In this document: piece by piece, positions 33,920 to 44,756 of the stretch | Position numbering within the stretch: position 1 is the first letter of the stretch | Layout of the letters: every line of letters begins with the position of its first letter | DNA from: Dokdonella_A sp036518555 | Lineage (GTDB): Bacteria > Pseudomonadota > Gammaproteobacteria > Xanthomonadales > Rhodanobacteraceae | Assembly (NCBI RefSeq): GCF_036518555.1 | Contig: NZ_DATDMY010000269.1 | Span: forward strand, 1 to 64,000 | DNA length: 64,000 nucleotides | Direction of reading: 5' to 3' | The notes under the pieces: generated by a model | What the model was told of the DNA's origin: nothing | What the model saw: only the letters and a program-made list of their open reading frames with translations | Database searches by the model: none | Translations under genes and position numbers: made by a program

Positions 33920-35167
33920 TCACGCCGCGTGGAAACGGCGGATGAAATCGCGCACGTCGGGATAGACGACGTCGCGCCAGCGGCGGCCGCTGAAGATGCC
34001 GTAGTGGCCCGCGCCCTTGACCTCGAGATGGGCGTGGTTCGCCGCCGGGATTCCGCTGCAGAGGTCGTGCGCGGCGCGCGTCTGGCCGAGCCCCGAGATG
34101 TCGTCGAGCTCGCCTTCGATCGTGAGCAGGGCGGAACGGCGGATCGCCTCGGGCGCTACCCGTTCGCCGTCGACATGCCAGGTGCCGAGCGGCAGGCGGT
34201 GTTCCTGGAACACGATGCGGATCGTGTCGAGATAGAACTCCGCCGGCAGGTCGAGCACGGCGTTGTACTCGTCGTAGAAGCGCCGATGCGCAGCGGCGTC
34301 GTCGAGATCGCCGCGCACGAGGTTGCGGTAGAAGTCCCAGTGCGCGTTGAAATGGCGGCTCGGGTTCATCGCGACGAAGCCCGCGTGCTGCAGGAAGCCC
34401 GGGTAGACGCGCCGGCCCTTGCCCGGATAGTTCGGCGGCACGTCGAACACGACGTTCGTCTCGAACCATGCGTACGGCTTGTGCGTGGCGAGGTCGTTGA
34501 CCTGGGTCGGGCAACGGCGCGGATCGATCGGGCCACCCATCATCGTGAGCGTGAGCGGCGTGGTCTCGCCCGCCGACGCCATCAGCGAAACCGCGGCGAG
34601 CACCGGCACCGTCGGCTGGCACACCGACATCACGTGCAGGCGATCGGCACCGAGATGGGCGATGAACCGGCGCACGTAGGCGATGTAATCGTCGAGCCCG
34701 AACGGGCCCTTGTCGAGCGGGACCATGCGCGCGTCGACCCAGTCGGTGAGGTAGACGTCGTGGTCGCGCAGCAGGGTGCGCACGGTGTCGCGCAGCAGCG
34801 TCGCGTGATGGCCCGACAGCGGCGCGACGACGAGCACGACCGGGTCCTCGCGCAGTCGCGCGAGCGCCTGCGGGTCGTCGCTGCAGCGCTTGAAGTGCAG
34901 CAGGTTGCAGAACGGCAGGTCCAGCGCGCGCTCTTCGATGACCGCGGCCTCGCGCCCGTGCGCGTGCACGCCGGTGATGCCGAACGCGGGCTTCTCGTAG
35001 TCCTTGCCGAGCCGGTAGAACAGTTCGTAGCCGGCGGCCACGCGGTCGACGCCGGGCATGCGCGAGAGCCAGTTGTCCGGCGCCGACAGCGCGTTTGCGG
35101 CCGCACCCGACCAGGTGACGAGAGGATTCAGCAGGGTGCGGTTGATTTCATGCAGGTGATACAGCAT
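33920..35167 (-). CDS. phaZ: intracellular polyhydroxyalkanoate depolymerase
   Basis: PhaZ of the intracellular PHB-depolymerase family, which mobilises stored polyhydroxybutyrate granules. The 415-residue product starts MLYHLHEINRTLLNPL at ATG 35167, as in the Cupriavidus PhaZ1 group. The active site uses cysteine instead of serine: VMSVCQPTVPVLAA. DWVDARMVP and GAGHYGIFSGRRWR supply the acid and the histidine region. There is no signal peptide, fitting a cytoplasmic enzyme. It implies that this organism stores PHB; synthase genes are not in the window. A longer frame to 35215 is open but poorly conserved. Confidence 0.93.
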   Translation of the reverse strand: MLYHLHEINRTLLNPLVTWSGAAANALSAPDNWLSRMPGVDRVAAGYELFYRLGKDYEKPAFGITGVHAHGREAAVIEERALDLPFCNLLHFKRCSDDPQALARLREDPVVLVVAPLSGHHATLLRDTVRTLLRDHDVYLTDWVDARMVPLDKGPFGLDDYIAYVRRFIAHLGADRLHVMSVCQPTVPVLAAVSLMASAGETTPLTLTMMGGPIDPRRCPTQVNDLATHKPYAWFETNVVFDVPPNYPGKGRRVYPGFLQHAGFVAMNPSRHFNAHWDFYRNLVRGDLDDAAAHRRFYDEYNAVLDLPAEFYLDTIRIVFQEHRLPLGTWHVDGERVAPEAIRRSALLTIEGELDDISGLGQTRAAHDLCSGIPAANHAHLEVKGAGHYGIFSGRRWRDVVYPDVRDFIRRFHAA

Positions 35168-35271
35168 CGCGTATCCGGCTCGATGAGACAGCCGATCATA
35201 ACAGTCCGCTCCCACCCGCCGGGGTGCCGTTCGTCAAGGTCGGTGTCGCGGACCGTTCCGACGCGTGGCGT

Positions 35272-38007
35272 TCAGCGACGCCCCGGCAGCGGCGCAAGCG
35301 CGTGGGTGCTGTGCGCGCGAGGGGCCGCGGGCGCTCGCGCCTGCGGCAGCGGCCAGACCCAGGCACCGCGCGAACGCGTGAAGATCGCGAGCGTGGTCGC
35401 GCCGCGATCGATCACGAGATCCCAGACCATCGCCGACGGCAGGCCGGCGTCGAAGCGGTTCCAGGTCGGCGCGTCCGCGTCGATGTCGTCGGTGTAGTAG
35501 AGGCCCCAGTCGGTACCCGCGTATGCCTGGCCCGGCACGTTCGGATTGAGCAGGATCGCGTTGACCGGGATATTGGGCAGGTTGCCGCTGCGGTTGCTCC
35601 AGCGGAACGCGCTGCAGCCGGGGTCGCAGTCGACGCGGTAGACATGGCCGGGCGTCGCCGGCGTGTTCTGGTCGAAGCCCGCGAGCGCGGCGTAACCGAC
35701 GTCGGGCGCGGCCGGATCGTGGACGACGTCCATGACCGGGCGGTTCGGCAGCACGGCGTTGTCGCCGGTGAGGTCGATCCAGCGTGCCGGCCGCGCCGCG
35801 CCGCCGCCGAGCGCGATGCCGCCCCATACATTGCCGTCGTTGGTGCCGACGAGCGCGCGGGTCGGGTCGGAATAGGCATAGCGCACGCGATTGATGATCG
35901 ACAGGTTCGCCGAGGTCGTGATCCGTTTGGTGAGGTCGGGGCTGGTCGGGTACCACGAGGTATTCGGCAACCCCCCGCTCAACGACTCCCACGCGCGGTA
36001 CGTGCCCGCGAGCATGCGCTGGCACCCGGTCGTCGGCGGGCAGGTATCGTCGCCGCCGAACTTGTAGAGGTCGTAGTTCATGAGGAATCCGGTGCGATCG
36101 CCGCGCCAGACTTCGCCCGTTTGTTCGTCGTACGGGGCGACGAGCTGCGCCGCGTCGGCGTGCGGTCCATCGGTGGAGGCGACGATGAAGCCGAACTGGG
36201 CACTGTAGTACCAGCGCTGCGCGAGGATCGGTTCGATCTTCGTGTAGGTGCCGTCGCCGTCGAGGCGCGTGCCCCAGTGCGCGAGCCCGGGCGGTTCGCC
36301 CGCACCCCAGGTCTGCGACGAGGACGTGTTGTCCTGCGCGCCGCCGCTGATGCCGCGCATGGTCGTCGCCGGATCGTCGAATCGCGCGGTGATGTCGCCG
36401 GAGTAGAACTCGATCGTGTTGGTGCCGCCGTTCATCGCGACGAAGGTCGGCCGCTGCGCGCGTGCGTCGGCGCTGTAGTAGATGCCGCCGTCGTTGCCGA
36501 TGAGAAGGCGATCGGGATCGCCGCCGACGAACGCGCGCACGTGGTTGTCGACGTGCACGCTGCCGGGACGATCGGGTGCGATCTCGTCGTAGCCGCAGGT
36601 GAGGTCGGCGAACGTGTCGGCGCCATCGGTCGATCGCCACAGGTCGGTCGAACTCAGGAACAGCGTATCGGCGTTCGTCGGGTCCACGAGCAGGCCCGCG
36701 TTGTAGTCCTCGAACAGCATGCCGTTGGCGTACGCGTCGTTGACGCACCCGCTGGCGAAATCAGCGGGCGGCACCGCGCTGTTCGTCCAGGTCGCGCCGC
36801 CGTCGCGAGTGCGGAATACGCCCATGCCCATCGCCTGAACGTAGATGGTGTCGCGACGGCCGGGCGCGACCGCGAGATCGAGCCGCCCGAGCGGGTTTCC
36901 GCCCGCGTAGGCAGGCCGTCCGCTGCCGCTGCCGGCCGGCCAGCCGTTGTCGGCCCGCGACAGCAGCGACCACCCGCTCGCACAGCCGCTCGCGGGCATC
37001 GCTGCCCGATAGACGCCGTTGGCGCCGTTCTCGCGCAGGTCCGCGCGGACGTCGGAGGGACGGCCGATCGCGCCGATCGCGACCAGCAGGTCGGTGCGCT
37101 CGCCGTCGTCGACCGCGATCATGCCGGTGACGTCCTGGCGCTGGCTCGTCCACGCATTCGTGTAGCACGGGCCGTCGAAGTGGCTGCCGCCGTCATGGCT
37201 GAAGTACAGCCCCTGGTTCGTCCCGACGACGACGCGCGACGGCGCATGCGGGTCGACCACGATCGCACTCATCGCCCGGTACTGGGGGAACCGGCCGGGC
37301 GGCTGTTCGTAGGCCGGATCGAAGACGTCGGTCGCGAGCACCTGCCAGTGTTCGCCGCCGTCGATGCTCTTGAGCAGGCCGCCGGCGCCGAACACGAACG
37401 GGCGATTGCGGCGGAAGTCGCCGGTGCCCGCGTAGAGGATGTCGGGATCGGTCGGATCGAGCGCGAGCGTCCCGATCGCGATGTCGGCGATGCCGACCGC
37501 ATCCGTCTTCGGCGTCCACGTCGTGCCGGCGCTGCAGCAGTCCGTCGTCTTCCAGACGCCGCCGCCGTCCGATCCGAACCAGGCGATGCGCGGATCGGCC
37601 GGATGCGTGACGATCGCGGTGACGCGGCCCGCGACGAGGCCGTAGGTCGGATTGGCGAGCGGAGCAGGCCCGAGCGCGGTGGCGCGGTCCGCGGGCAACA
37701 CGCCGGTCGCCGCTTCGCCATCCGGCGTTGCCCGTGGGGTCGCCTTGCGCAAGCGCGCATCGCTCGGCCGCGCGTCGGCGTACCAGTGCGGGCTGTAGCG
37801 TCCGGTCGGATAGGCGAGACGCCATTCCCAGAACGCCGCGTCGCCCGGCGCTTCGACCTCGCGCTTGCCGCGTTCGGCGCGCGGCTCGCCGGGCGCGCTT
37901 GCGCGCATCGACGGCGGCCTTCGGGCGTCGCCGGCACCGGGCACGAGAAAGCACAGGGCGACGCACGCCAGGAGCGGGATCGCGATACCTGCGGCGAGCA
38001 TCTTCAT
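35272..38007 (-). CDS. exported Asp-box (VPS10/sialidase-like) propeller protein
   Basis: A large exported protein of 911 residues with a Sec-type N-terminus (MKMLAAGIAIPLLACVALCF). It carries many Asp-box/BNR-type repeats: KSIDGGEHWQV, YFSHDGGSHFDG, FRTRDGGATWTN, RSTDGADTFAD and GGGVWKTTDCC. These belong to one or two beta-propellers of the VPS10/photosynthesis-HCF136/sialidase-like class. No sialidase catalytic residues can be identified, so a binding or scaffold role is more likely. ATG 38007 is preferred, with GGAGG 5 nt upstream; ATG 38019 is the alternative. About ten cysteines suggest disulfides outside the cytoplasm. It is divergent from the M61 peptidase gene. Confidence 0.83.
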   Translation of the reverse strand: MKMLAAGIAIPLLACVALCFLVPGAGDARRPPSMRASAPGEPRAERGKREVEAPGDAAFWEWRLAYPTGRYSPHWYADARPSDARLRKATPRATPDGEAATGVLPADRATALGPAPLANPTYGLVAGRVTAIVTHPADPRIAWFGSDGGGVWKTTDCCSAGTTWTPKTDAVGIADIAIGTLALDPTDPDILYAGTGDFRRNRPFVFGAGGLLKSIDGGEHWQVLATDVFDPAYEQPPGRFPQYRAMSAIVVDPHAPSRVVVGTNQGLYFSHDGGSHFDGPCYTNAWTSQRQDVTGMIAVDDGERTDLLVAIGAIGRPSDVRADLRENGANGVYRAAMPASGCASGWSLLSRADNGWPAGSGSGRPAYAGGNPLGRLDLAVAPGRRDTIYVQAMGMGVFRTRDGGATWTNSAVPPADFASGCVNDAYANGMLFEDYNAGLLVDPTNADTLFLSSTDLWRSTDGADTFADLTCGYDEIAPDRPGSVHVDNHVRAFVGGDPDRLLIGNDGGIYYSADARAQRPTFVAMNGGTNTIEFYSGDITARFDDPATTMRGISGGAQDNTSSSQTWGAGEPPGLAHWGTRLDGDGTYTKIEPILAQRWYYSAQFGFIVASTDGPHADAAQLVAPYDEQTGEVWRGDRTGFLMNYDLYKFGGDDTCPPTTGCQRMLAGTYRAWESLSGGLPNTSWYPTSPDLTKRITTSANLSIINRVRYAYSDPTRALVGTNDGNVWGGIALGGGAARPARWIDLTGDNAVLPNRPVMDVVHDPAAPDVGYAALAGFDQNTPATPGHVYRVDCDPGCSAFRWSNRSGNLPNIPVNAILLNPNVPGQAYAGTDWGLYYTDDIDADAPTWNRFDAGLPSAMVWDLVIDRGATTLAIFTRSRGAWVWPLPQARAPAAPRAHSTHALAPLPGRR

Positions 38008-38156
38008 CCCGGCCTCCATCGAGTCCCCGTTGCCGCGATTTTTAACGAGGTCCTTCGTAGATCGCAAGTCGGGCATGCAGACCGATCCGGTACCGCAGGC
38101 AGGCGTGCAACAATCGGCTTGTGCCGAACTGCCGCCGCCGTCCCCGGAACCTTCGC

Positions 38157-40070
38157 ATGCCGACAACGCGCCTTGCCGTCACCGCCATCGCCCTGCTTTT
38201 CGCCACCGCCGCATCGATCGCACGCGCGGATGCGCCGCTCGCGGCGACGTGGCCCGGCACGATCAGGCTCGACGTCGACGCGACCGACATCGATCACCGC
38301 ATCTTCCGGGTGCGCGAGCAGCTGCCCGTGTCGCCGGGTCCGCTGAAACTGCTCTATCCCGAATGGCTGCCCGGAAAGCACGCGCCGCGTGGGCCGATCG
38401 ACAAGCTTGCGGGGCTGCGCTTCAGCGCCAACGGCCAGGCGATCGCATGGAAGCGCGATCCGCTCGACGTGTACGCGTTCGAGCTCGAGGTGCCTGCGGG
38501 CGTGAGCCGGCTCGACATCGCGTTCGAATTCCTCACGCCGCAGGACGGCACGCAGGGTCGCGTGATCGTCACGCGTTCGATGCTCAACCTGCAGTGGGAA
38601 ACCGTCGCGCTTTATCCATCCGGCGTCGACACCCGCGGCATCCTCGTCGACGCGGGCGTGCGGTTGCCGGCCGGCTGGCGCTTCGCCGGCGCGCTCGATG
38701 TCGCCCCCGGGCAGACGCCGAACGCGACCTCGGCCGACGGCAGCGTGCGCTTCGCACCCGTGCCGTTCGCCACGCTGGTCGATTCACCGCTGTACGCCGG
38801 GCGTCATTTCGAGCGGATCGATCTCGCGCCCGGCGCGAAGACGCCGGTGTTCCTCGATCTGGTCGCCGACGAAGCGAAGAATCTCGAAGCCAAGCCGGAG
38901 CACGTTCGCGCGCATCGCGCGTTGGTCGAACAGGCACGCAAGCTCTTCGGCGCGCAGCACTACGATCACTACGACTTCCTGCTCGCGCTCAGCGACGAGC
39001 TCGGCGGCATCGGCCTCGAGCATCACCGCTCGAGCGAGAACAGCGCCGATCCCGCCTATTTCACCGACTGGGACAAGCAGGCGCCCGGACGCAGCCTGTT
39101 ACCGCACGAATTCACGCACTCGTGGAACGGCAAGTTCCGCCGGCCGGCCGATCTGGCGACCGCGAACTTCAACATGCCGATGCAGGGCAGCCTGTTGTGG
39201 GTCTACGAAGGGCAGACGCAGTACTGGGGCCACGTGCTCTCGGCGCGCTCGGGCCTGTGGAGCGAGGAACAGGCGCGCGACGCGCTCGCGCTGGTCGCCC
39301 AGACCTACGCCGACAACCGGCCCGGCTTCGACTGGCGCGACGTGCAGGATACGACCAACGATCCGATCGTCGCCGCGCGCCGGCCGCTGCCGTACCGCAG
39401 CTGGCAGATGAGCGAGGATTACTACAACGCGGGCCTGCTCACCTGGCTCGCGGTGGACGCGAAGCTGCGCGAGCTCAGCCGCGAACGCCGCTCGCTGGAC
39501 GACTTCGCGCGCGCGTTCTTCGGCATCGACGACGGGCGCTGGGGCGTCAAGACCTATACCCGCGCCGATGTCGTCGCCGCGCTCGATGCGATCGCGCGGT
39601 TCGACTGGGACGCCTTCCTGCGCGCGCACGTCGAGGCGAAGGCGGCGCCGCTCGACGGCCTCGCGGCGAGCGGCTGGAAGCTTGCCTACACCGATGCGCC
39701 GAGTGCGTTCCAGCGCAGCGTCGAGGCCGATCGCAAGTCGATCGACCTGTCGGCTTCGCTCGGCATCGTCGTCGGCACGAAGGACGGCCGCATCGCCGAC
39801 GTGCGCTGGAACGGCCCCGCATTCAAGGCGGGGCTCGGTGCGAGCGGCACCCTCGTCGCGGTCGACTCGCGCGCGTTCACCCCCGAGCGCCTCGCCGACG
39901 CGATCAAGGCGGCGAAGGGCGGCAAGGCGCCGATCGAGCTGCTGGTCAGGGACGGCGACGACTACCGCAGCGTGCGCGTCGATTACCACGACGGCTTGAA
40001 GTATCCGCACCTCGAGCGCATCCCCGGCACCCCCGATCGCCTCGGCGCGATCCTCGCAGCGCGCCGCTGA
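38157..40070 (+). CDS. M61 family (glycyl) aminopeptidase, exported
   Basis: Zinc peptidase of the M61 glycyl-aminopeptidase family, 637 residues, with a signal peptide (MPTTRLAVTAIALLFATAAS...ARA). The catalytic motif LLPHEFTHSWNGKFRRP holds HExxH, and VYEGQTQYWGHVLSARSG supplies the third ligand glutamate. DHYDFLLALSDELGGIGLEHH just upstream is family-typical. A C-terminal PDZ domain (SLGIVVGTKDGRIADVRWNG to about residue 600) fits the usual layout and length. ATG 38157 gives the signal peptide directly. Function: digestion of peptides in the periplasm or outside the cell, inferred from the family. Confidence 0.93.
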   Translation: MPTTRLAVTAIALLFATAASIARADAPLAATWPGTIRLDVDATDIDHRIFRVREQLPVSPGPLKLLYPEWLPGKHAPRGPIDKLAGLRFSANGQAIAWKRDPLDVYAFELEVPAGVSRLDIAFEFLTPQDGTQGRVIVTRSMLNLQWETVALYPSGVDTRGILVDAGVRLPAGWRFAGALDVAPGQTPNATSADGSVRFAPVPFATLVDSPLYAGRHFERIDLAPGAKTPVFLDLVADEAKNLEAKPEHVRAHRALVEQARKLFGAQHYDHYDFLLALSDELGGIGLEHHRSSENSADPAYFTDWDKQAPGRSLLPHEFTHSWNGKFRRPADLATANFNMPMQGSLLWVYEGQTQYWGHVLSARSGLWSEEQARDALALVAQTYADNRPGFDWRDVQDTTNDPIVAARRPLPYRSWQMSEDYYNAGLLTWLAVDAKLRELSRERRSLDDFARAFFGIDDGRWGVKTYTRADVVAALDAIARFDWDAFLRAHVEAKAAPLDGLAASGWKLAYTDAPSAFQRSVEADRKSIDLSASLGIVVGTKDGRIADVRWNGPAFKAGLGASGTLVAVDSRAFTPERLADAIKAAKGGKAPIELLVRDGDDYRSVRVDYHDGLKYPHLERIPGTPDRLGAILAARR

Positions 40071-40095
40071 GCGCGTTCGTCCGCGGAGTCGCACC

Positions 40096-41337
40096 GTGCA
40101 CGGACTCGGCGCGCAACAGGCGCGCAACCTCCACCTCGCCGCGCAGGGCCTGCTCGCGCCGCCGCGCCGCCGCGCACGCAAGGAGGACGTGTTCGACGCG
40201 ATCGCGCGTATGCGCGTGCTGCAGATCGACACGATCCACGTCGTCGCGCGAAGTCCCTACCTCGTGCTGTATTCGCGCCTCGGCCGCTATGCGCCGCAAT
40301 GGCTCGACGAATTGCTCGACGAAGGCCGCATCTTCGAGTGCTGGGCGCACGAGGCGTGCTTCGCTCCGTTCGTCGACCACGATCTGCACCGCTTCCACGC
40401 GGGTCGCCGCGCGCACTGGTCGATGAGAAGCGCCGCGCGCGCGCGCGACGCGCACGCCGACGGCATGGCCCGACTGCTCGAGCACATCCGCGCGAACGGA
40501 GCCGTGAAGGCGTCCGAATTCGAACGCAAGGACGGCGCCGGGGGCGGCTGGTGGGGCTGGAAGGACGAGAAGCGCTGGCTCGAAGCGCTATTCGCGCATG
40601 GCGAGCTCATGATCGCGCGGCGCGAGAACTTCCAGCGCGTCTACGACCTCGCCGAACGCGTTCGCGCGAAGGCGCTCCGGCTCGCGCGGCCCGAGCCGGT
40701 CGACGACGAGGCCACCATGCGTCGCGCGTTCGTGCTCGGTGCCGTGCGCGCCCTCGGCGTGACGCAGTCGCGCTGGGTCAACGACTATTTCCGTTCCGGC
40801 GGCAAGCTCAAGGATGCGGAGCTCGATCGCTGGGTCGACACGGGCGAGCTCCTGCGCGTCGAGGTCGACGGCTGGGACAAGCCGGGTTACGTGCACGCGG
40901 CCCATGCGGACCTGCTCGCGCAAGCGGCGCAGGGCCGCCTGCGCGCGACGCGCAGCGTGCTGTTGTCCCCCTTCGACCCGGTGGTGTGGGATCGAGAGCG
41001 TGCATCGACGATGTTCGGCTTCGACTACCGCATCGAGTGCTACGTGCCGGCGCCGAAGCGGCGATTCGGCTACTACGTATTGCCGATCCTGCATCGCGGC
41101 CGCCTCGTCGGGCGCCTTGACGCGAAGGCGCACCGGGTCGACGGCGTATTCGAGGTCAAGGCGCTCCATCTCGAGGCGGGCGTGCAGGCCGGCGAGTCCC
41201 TGCTGGATGCGCTCGCCACCGCGATCCTCGACTGTGCGGACTGGCACGCGACGCCGCGCGTGAGCCTGGGCCGCTGCGAACCGGCGACCGCCAGGGTGCC
41301 GCTGCGTGCCGCCCTGGCTGCGCACGCGCGGGCGTGA
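40096..41337 (+). CDS. YcaQ/AlkZ-family DNA glycosylase
   Basis: Member of the HTH_42/YcaQ-AlkZ family of tandem winged-helix DNA glycosylases, which unhook interstrand crosslinks and remove bulky alkylated bases. The 413-residue product has VLQIDTIHVVARSPYLVLYSR at about 42-62; its QxD catalytic motif (Gln-Ile-Asp) is that of the YcaQ/AlkX branch rather than the QxQ of AlkZ. Further family segments are WAHEACFAPF, WGWKDEKRWLEALFAHGELM and LLSPFDPVVWDRERASTMFGFDYRIE (quoted in part by key residues P-F-D-x-x-x-W-x-R). The start is GTG 40096. It follows the M61 gene by 25 nt in the same direction. Confidence 0.9.
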   Translation: MHGLGAQQARNLHLAAQGLLAPPRRRARKEDVFDAIARMRVLQIDTIHVVARSPYLVLYSRLGRYAPQWLDELLDEGRIFECWAHEACFAPFVDHDLHRFHAGRRAHWSMRSAARARDAHADGMARLLEHIRANGAVKASEFERKDGAGGGWWGWKDEKRWLEALFAHGELMIARRENFQRVYDLAERVRAKALRLARPEPVDDEATMRRAFVLGAVRALGVTQSRWVNDYFRSGGKLKDAELDRWVDTGELLRVEVDGWDKPGYVHAAHADLLAQAAQGRLRATRSVLLSPFDPVVWDRERASTMFGFDYRIECYVPAPKRRFGYYVLPILHRGRLVGRLDAKAHRVDGVFEVKALHLEAGVQAGESLLDALATAILDCADWHATPRVSLGRCEPATARVPLRAALAAHARA

Positions 41338-41400
41338 CGGCTTGCCGCGCGGCGGCGGAATGCGCACCATGATCGCGCCCCGATGCGACAGGAGCCCACG

Positions 41401-41871
41401 ATGGCCGCCGACGACATCGTCACGACACTCGTTCGCCTCGGCCTCGCGGTCGTCGTCGGCGGCCTGATCGGTCTCAACCGCGACCTGCACCACAAGCCCG
41501 CCGGCGTACGCACGCATGCGCTCGTGAGCCTCGGTACCGCGCTCATGGTGATCGCGATCCTGCCGCCGGGTGGCGAGGTCGGTCAACGCGTCGATGCGCT
41601 CAGCCGCGTGATCCAGGGCGTGCTCACGGGCATCGGCTTCCTCGGCGCGGGCGTGATCCTGCACGACGCGGGGCGCGTGCGCGGGCTCACGACCGCGGCG
41701 ACGGTCTGGCTCACCGCGCTCATCGGTGTCGCCTGCGGCGCAGGACAGTACGTCGGCGTGGCGATCGCCTTCGCGCTCGGTGCGCTCGCCGTGCAGTTCG
41801 GCGGCGGCATCGAACGCGCGTTCCGTCGCCGCTTCCCGGACATGCCCGATGACGATCCGTCGCCGCCATGA
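41401..41871 (+). CDS. MgtC/SapB family membrane protein
   Basis: Membrane protein of the MgtC/SapB family, 156 residues with four or five helices. The N-terminus has GGLIGLNRDLHHKPAGVRTH, the conserved G-L-x-R-E/D-x-x-x-K-x-A-G-x-R-T-H motif. IGFLGAGVILHDAGRVRGLTT is the second motif. Length corresponds to the short form lacking the C-terminal ACT-like domain of Salmonella MgtC. AGGAG lies 7 nt before ATG 41401. MgtC proteins act in low-Mg or intracellular survival by modulating ATP synthase or phosphate uptake; which applies here is unknown. Confidence 0.92.
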   Translation: MAADDIVTTLVRLGLAVVVGGLIGLNRDLHHKPAGVRTHALVSLGTALMVIAILPPGGEVGQRVDALSRVIQGVLTGIGFLGAGVILHDAGRVRGLTTAATVWLTALIGVACGAGQYVGVAIAFALGALAVQFGGGIERAFRRRFPDMPDDDPSPP

Positions 41872-41940
41872 ACGTCGTCATGCGAGGGGCACGAGGAGCC
41901 GCTAGTATTCGACCCGCCGTCCGACCAACCGGAGATCCCC

Positions 41941-42537
41941 ATGCGTTTCGCCCGTCGCATGCCGTTGCTGCTCTCGCTCGGGTGCGCATGCGCGCTCGCG
42001 GCCGAGCCGCCGAAAGTGCCGGCTGACGCGACGCCGGCGACCGCGCGTGGCGTGCTGCGCATGCCGGCACAGGCGCGTGTCGGGGACACGCCGCTCGCCG
42101 ACGCGAAGCTCGAGTTCAGCTGCACGACGGGCAAGGGCGGCGCATTGCAGGTCGCCGCGATCCTGCCGGCGCCGGAAGCGGTCGCGGGGTTCCCGCTCGA
42201 CGCGTTCGAAGGGCCGGACGGCGTCGGCGAAACGAAGATGCTCGCGAAATGGTCGATGCTCGGGCCGAACGCGATGGACGTGACGAGCCCGATCTCGGGC
42301 TGGCGCGGCGTCGATGGCGACGGCTTCCTGCTCGCGAGCGCGCGACGATCGAACAAGGAAACCGACCTCGCGCGCCTGCTGCGACGCTGGGTCGCCGACG
42401 GCGGCCAGCAGCTGTGGCTCACGGTCGAATCGCCGCAGGGTGGCGCGAAGCTGGAGGTGCGCGCGATGCCGGAGGGCTATCGGACGCGGCTCGGCGTCGC
42501 GCTGTCGCAGTGCTTCGCGGTCGCGCATCACCGCTGA
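41941..42537 (+). CDS. exported protein of unknown function
   Basis: A 198-residue protein I cannot assign. The N-terminus MRFARRMPLLLSLGCACALA is a signal peptide, ending at about residue 21 (ALAAEPP); a lipobox is not convincing. The mature part has a single strong hydrophilic/beta pattern (ADAKLEFSCTTGKGGALQVAA, GGQQLWLTVESPQGGAKLEV) and two cysteines that could pair. ATG 41941 follows a CGGAG site. It converges with the TonB-domain gene, only 16 nt apart, and the pair may be a lineage-specific envelope cassette. Confidence 0.72.
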   Translation: MRFARRMPLLLSLGCACALAAEPPKVPADATPATARGVLRMPAQARVGDTPLADAKLEFSCTTGKGGALQVAAILPAPEAVAGFPLDAFEGPDGVGETKMLAKWSMLGPNAMDVTSPISGWRGVDGDGFLLASARRSNKETDLARLLRRWVADGGQQLWLTVESPQGGAKLEVRAMPEGYRTRLGVALSQCFAVAHHR

Positions 42538-42553
42538 GCGCCCCCGGAGGCGC

Positions 42554-43369
42554 TCAGAGCGTCTTGCCGATCACGTCGCTGAGCAGGGTGAAGTCCGAAT
42601 CGAGCGCGACGGCTGCGCCATTCGGCAGGCCATCGACGGCGTCCGCGCGCATCGAGGTGAGGTGCATCCACGGCTCCGCGTGCGTCGGGCCGGGTACGGT
42701 GGCCATCCAGCGCGGCTTGTTCTCGTCCTCGCCTTGCCTGAGCATCCGGAATTCGACCGGCGCGATGTACTGGCGCGGTTCGAGCGGGGCCGAGCTGCCG
42801 TCGGCACGCTGGACGGTCCAGGCGCGCGCCGCGTTCAAGGCCGATCGCTCGAACAGTCGCCGCCATTCCTCGGCGACATTGGCGTTGGTCGTGGTGGCGC
42901 CGAGGTTCGTCTGGTAGGCGCCCGCGTTGCGTACCTTGCCGTCGGCGTCGACCTCGAGCACGAGGAGCACGCGTGCGCCGAGTCCGGCGCGCGCGGCCGC
43001 GTAGGGGTACTTCGGCGCCGGGATGCTCTTGATCCTGACGTCGTCGCCGAACGAGGCCGAGGTCAGGCGCAACTGGTACGTGTCGTGCTCGGTCGGGATC
43101 GCCTTGAGGCCCAGGCGCATCGTCGTGCGTGCGATGACCGGCTTGCCATCACGCACGATCGGCTGGAAGCGCCATCTCGCGACCGCCGCTTCGACGGCCT
43201 TCTTCGCCGCCGCGTCGGCATCGCTGTTGATCGCATAGCTGCGAACGGAACCGTCGGGGCCGACTTCGAGCGCCCCATTCAGGGAAAGCACGTACTCGGT
43301 CTTCGGTGCGGCGAACGCCGCGCCGGCAAGCAGGGTGAAGGCGACAGCGACCCGCCACTTCGTGCGCAT
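42554..43369 (-). CDS. exported TonB C-terminal-domain-like protein
   Basis: A 271-residue exported protein (signal MRTKWRVAVAFTLLAGAAFA). Residues about 115-150 read IPAPKYPYAAARAGLGARVL followed by VDADGKVRNAG, the P-x-Y-P-x-x-A-x-x-x-G-x-x-G core of the TonB C-terminal domain. The first half (GALEVGPDGSVRSYAINS ... AVARWRFQPIVRDGKPV) looks like a second, diverged copy of the same fold. There is no transmembrane anchor or proline-rich linker, so it cannot act as a classical TonB energy transducer. Such free-standing TonB_C proteins are common in Lysobacterales; a binding role in the periplasm is inferred. Confidence 0.78.
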   Translation of the reverse strand: MRTKWRVAVAFTLLAGAAFAAPKTEYVLSLNGALEVGPDGSVRSYAINSDADAAAKKAVEAAVARWRFQPIVRDGKPVIARTTMRLGLKAIPTEHDTYQLRLTSASFGDDVRIKSIPAPKYPYAAARAGLGARVLLVLEVDADGKVRNAGAYQTNLGATTTNANVAEEWRRLFERSALNAARAWTVQRADGSSAPLEPRQYIAPVEFRMLRQGEDENKPRWMATVPGPTHAEPWMHLTSMRADAVDGLPNGAAVALDSDFTLLSDVIGKTL

Positions 43370-43445
43370 TTGGATACTCCGCTACGGAATGCGCAAGCGT
43401 AGCAGTTGCGCCGCGCGTTGCAACGCGCGGCGCCCTGGGTCGCGG

Positions 43446-44756
<1,311 letters not shown>

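Noticed and set aside
35224..38346. A 1040-codon plus-strand open frame
   Set aside because: It is antisense to the Asp-box propeller gene, whose strand shows a signal peptide and clear repeats.
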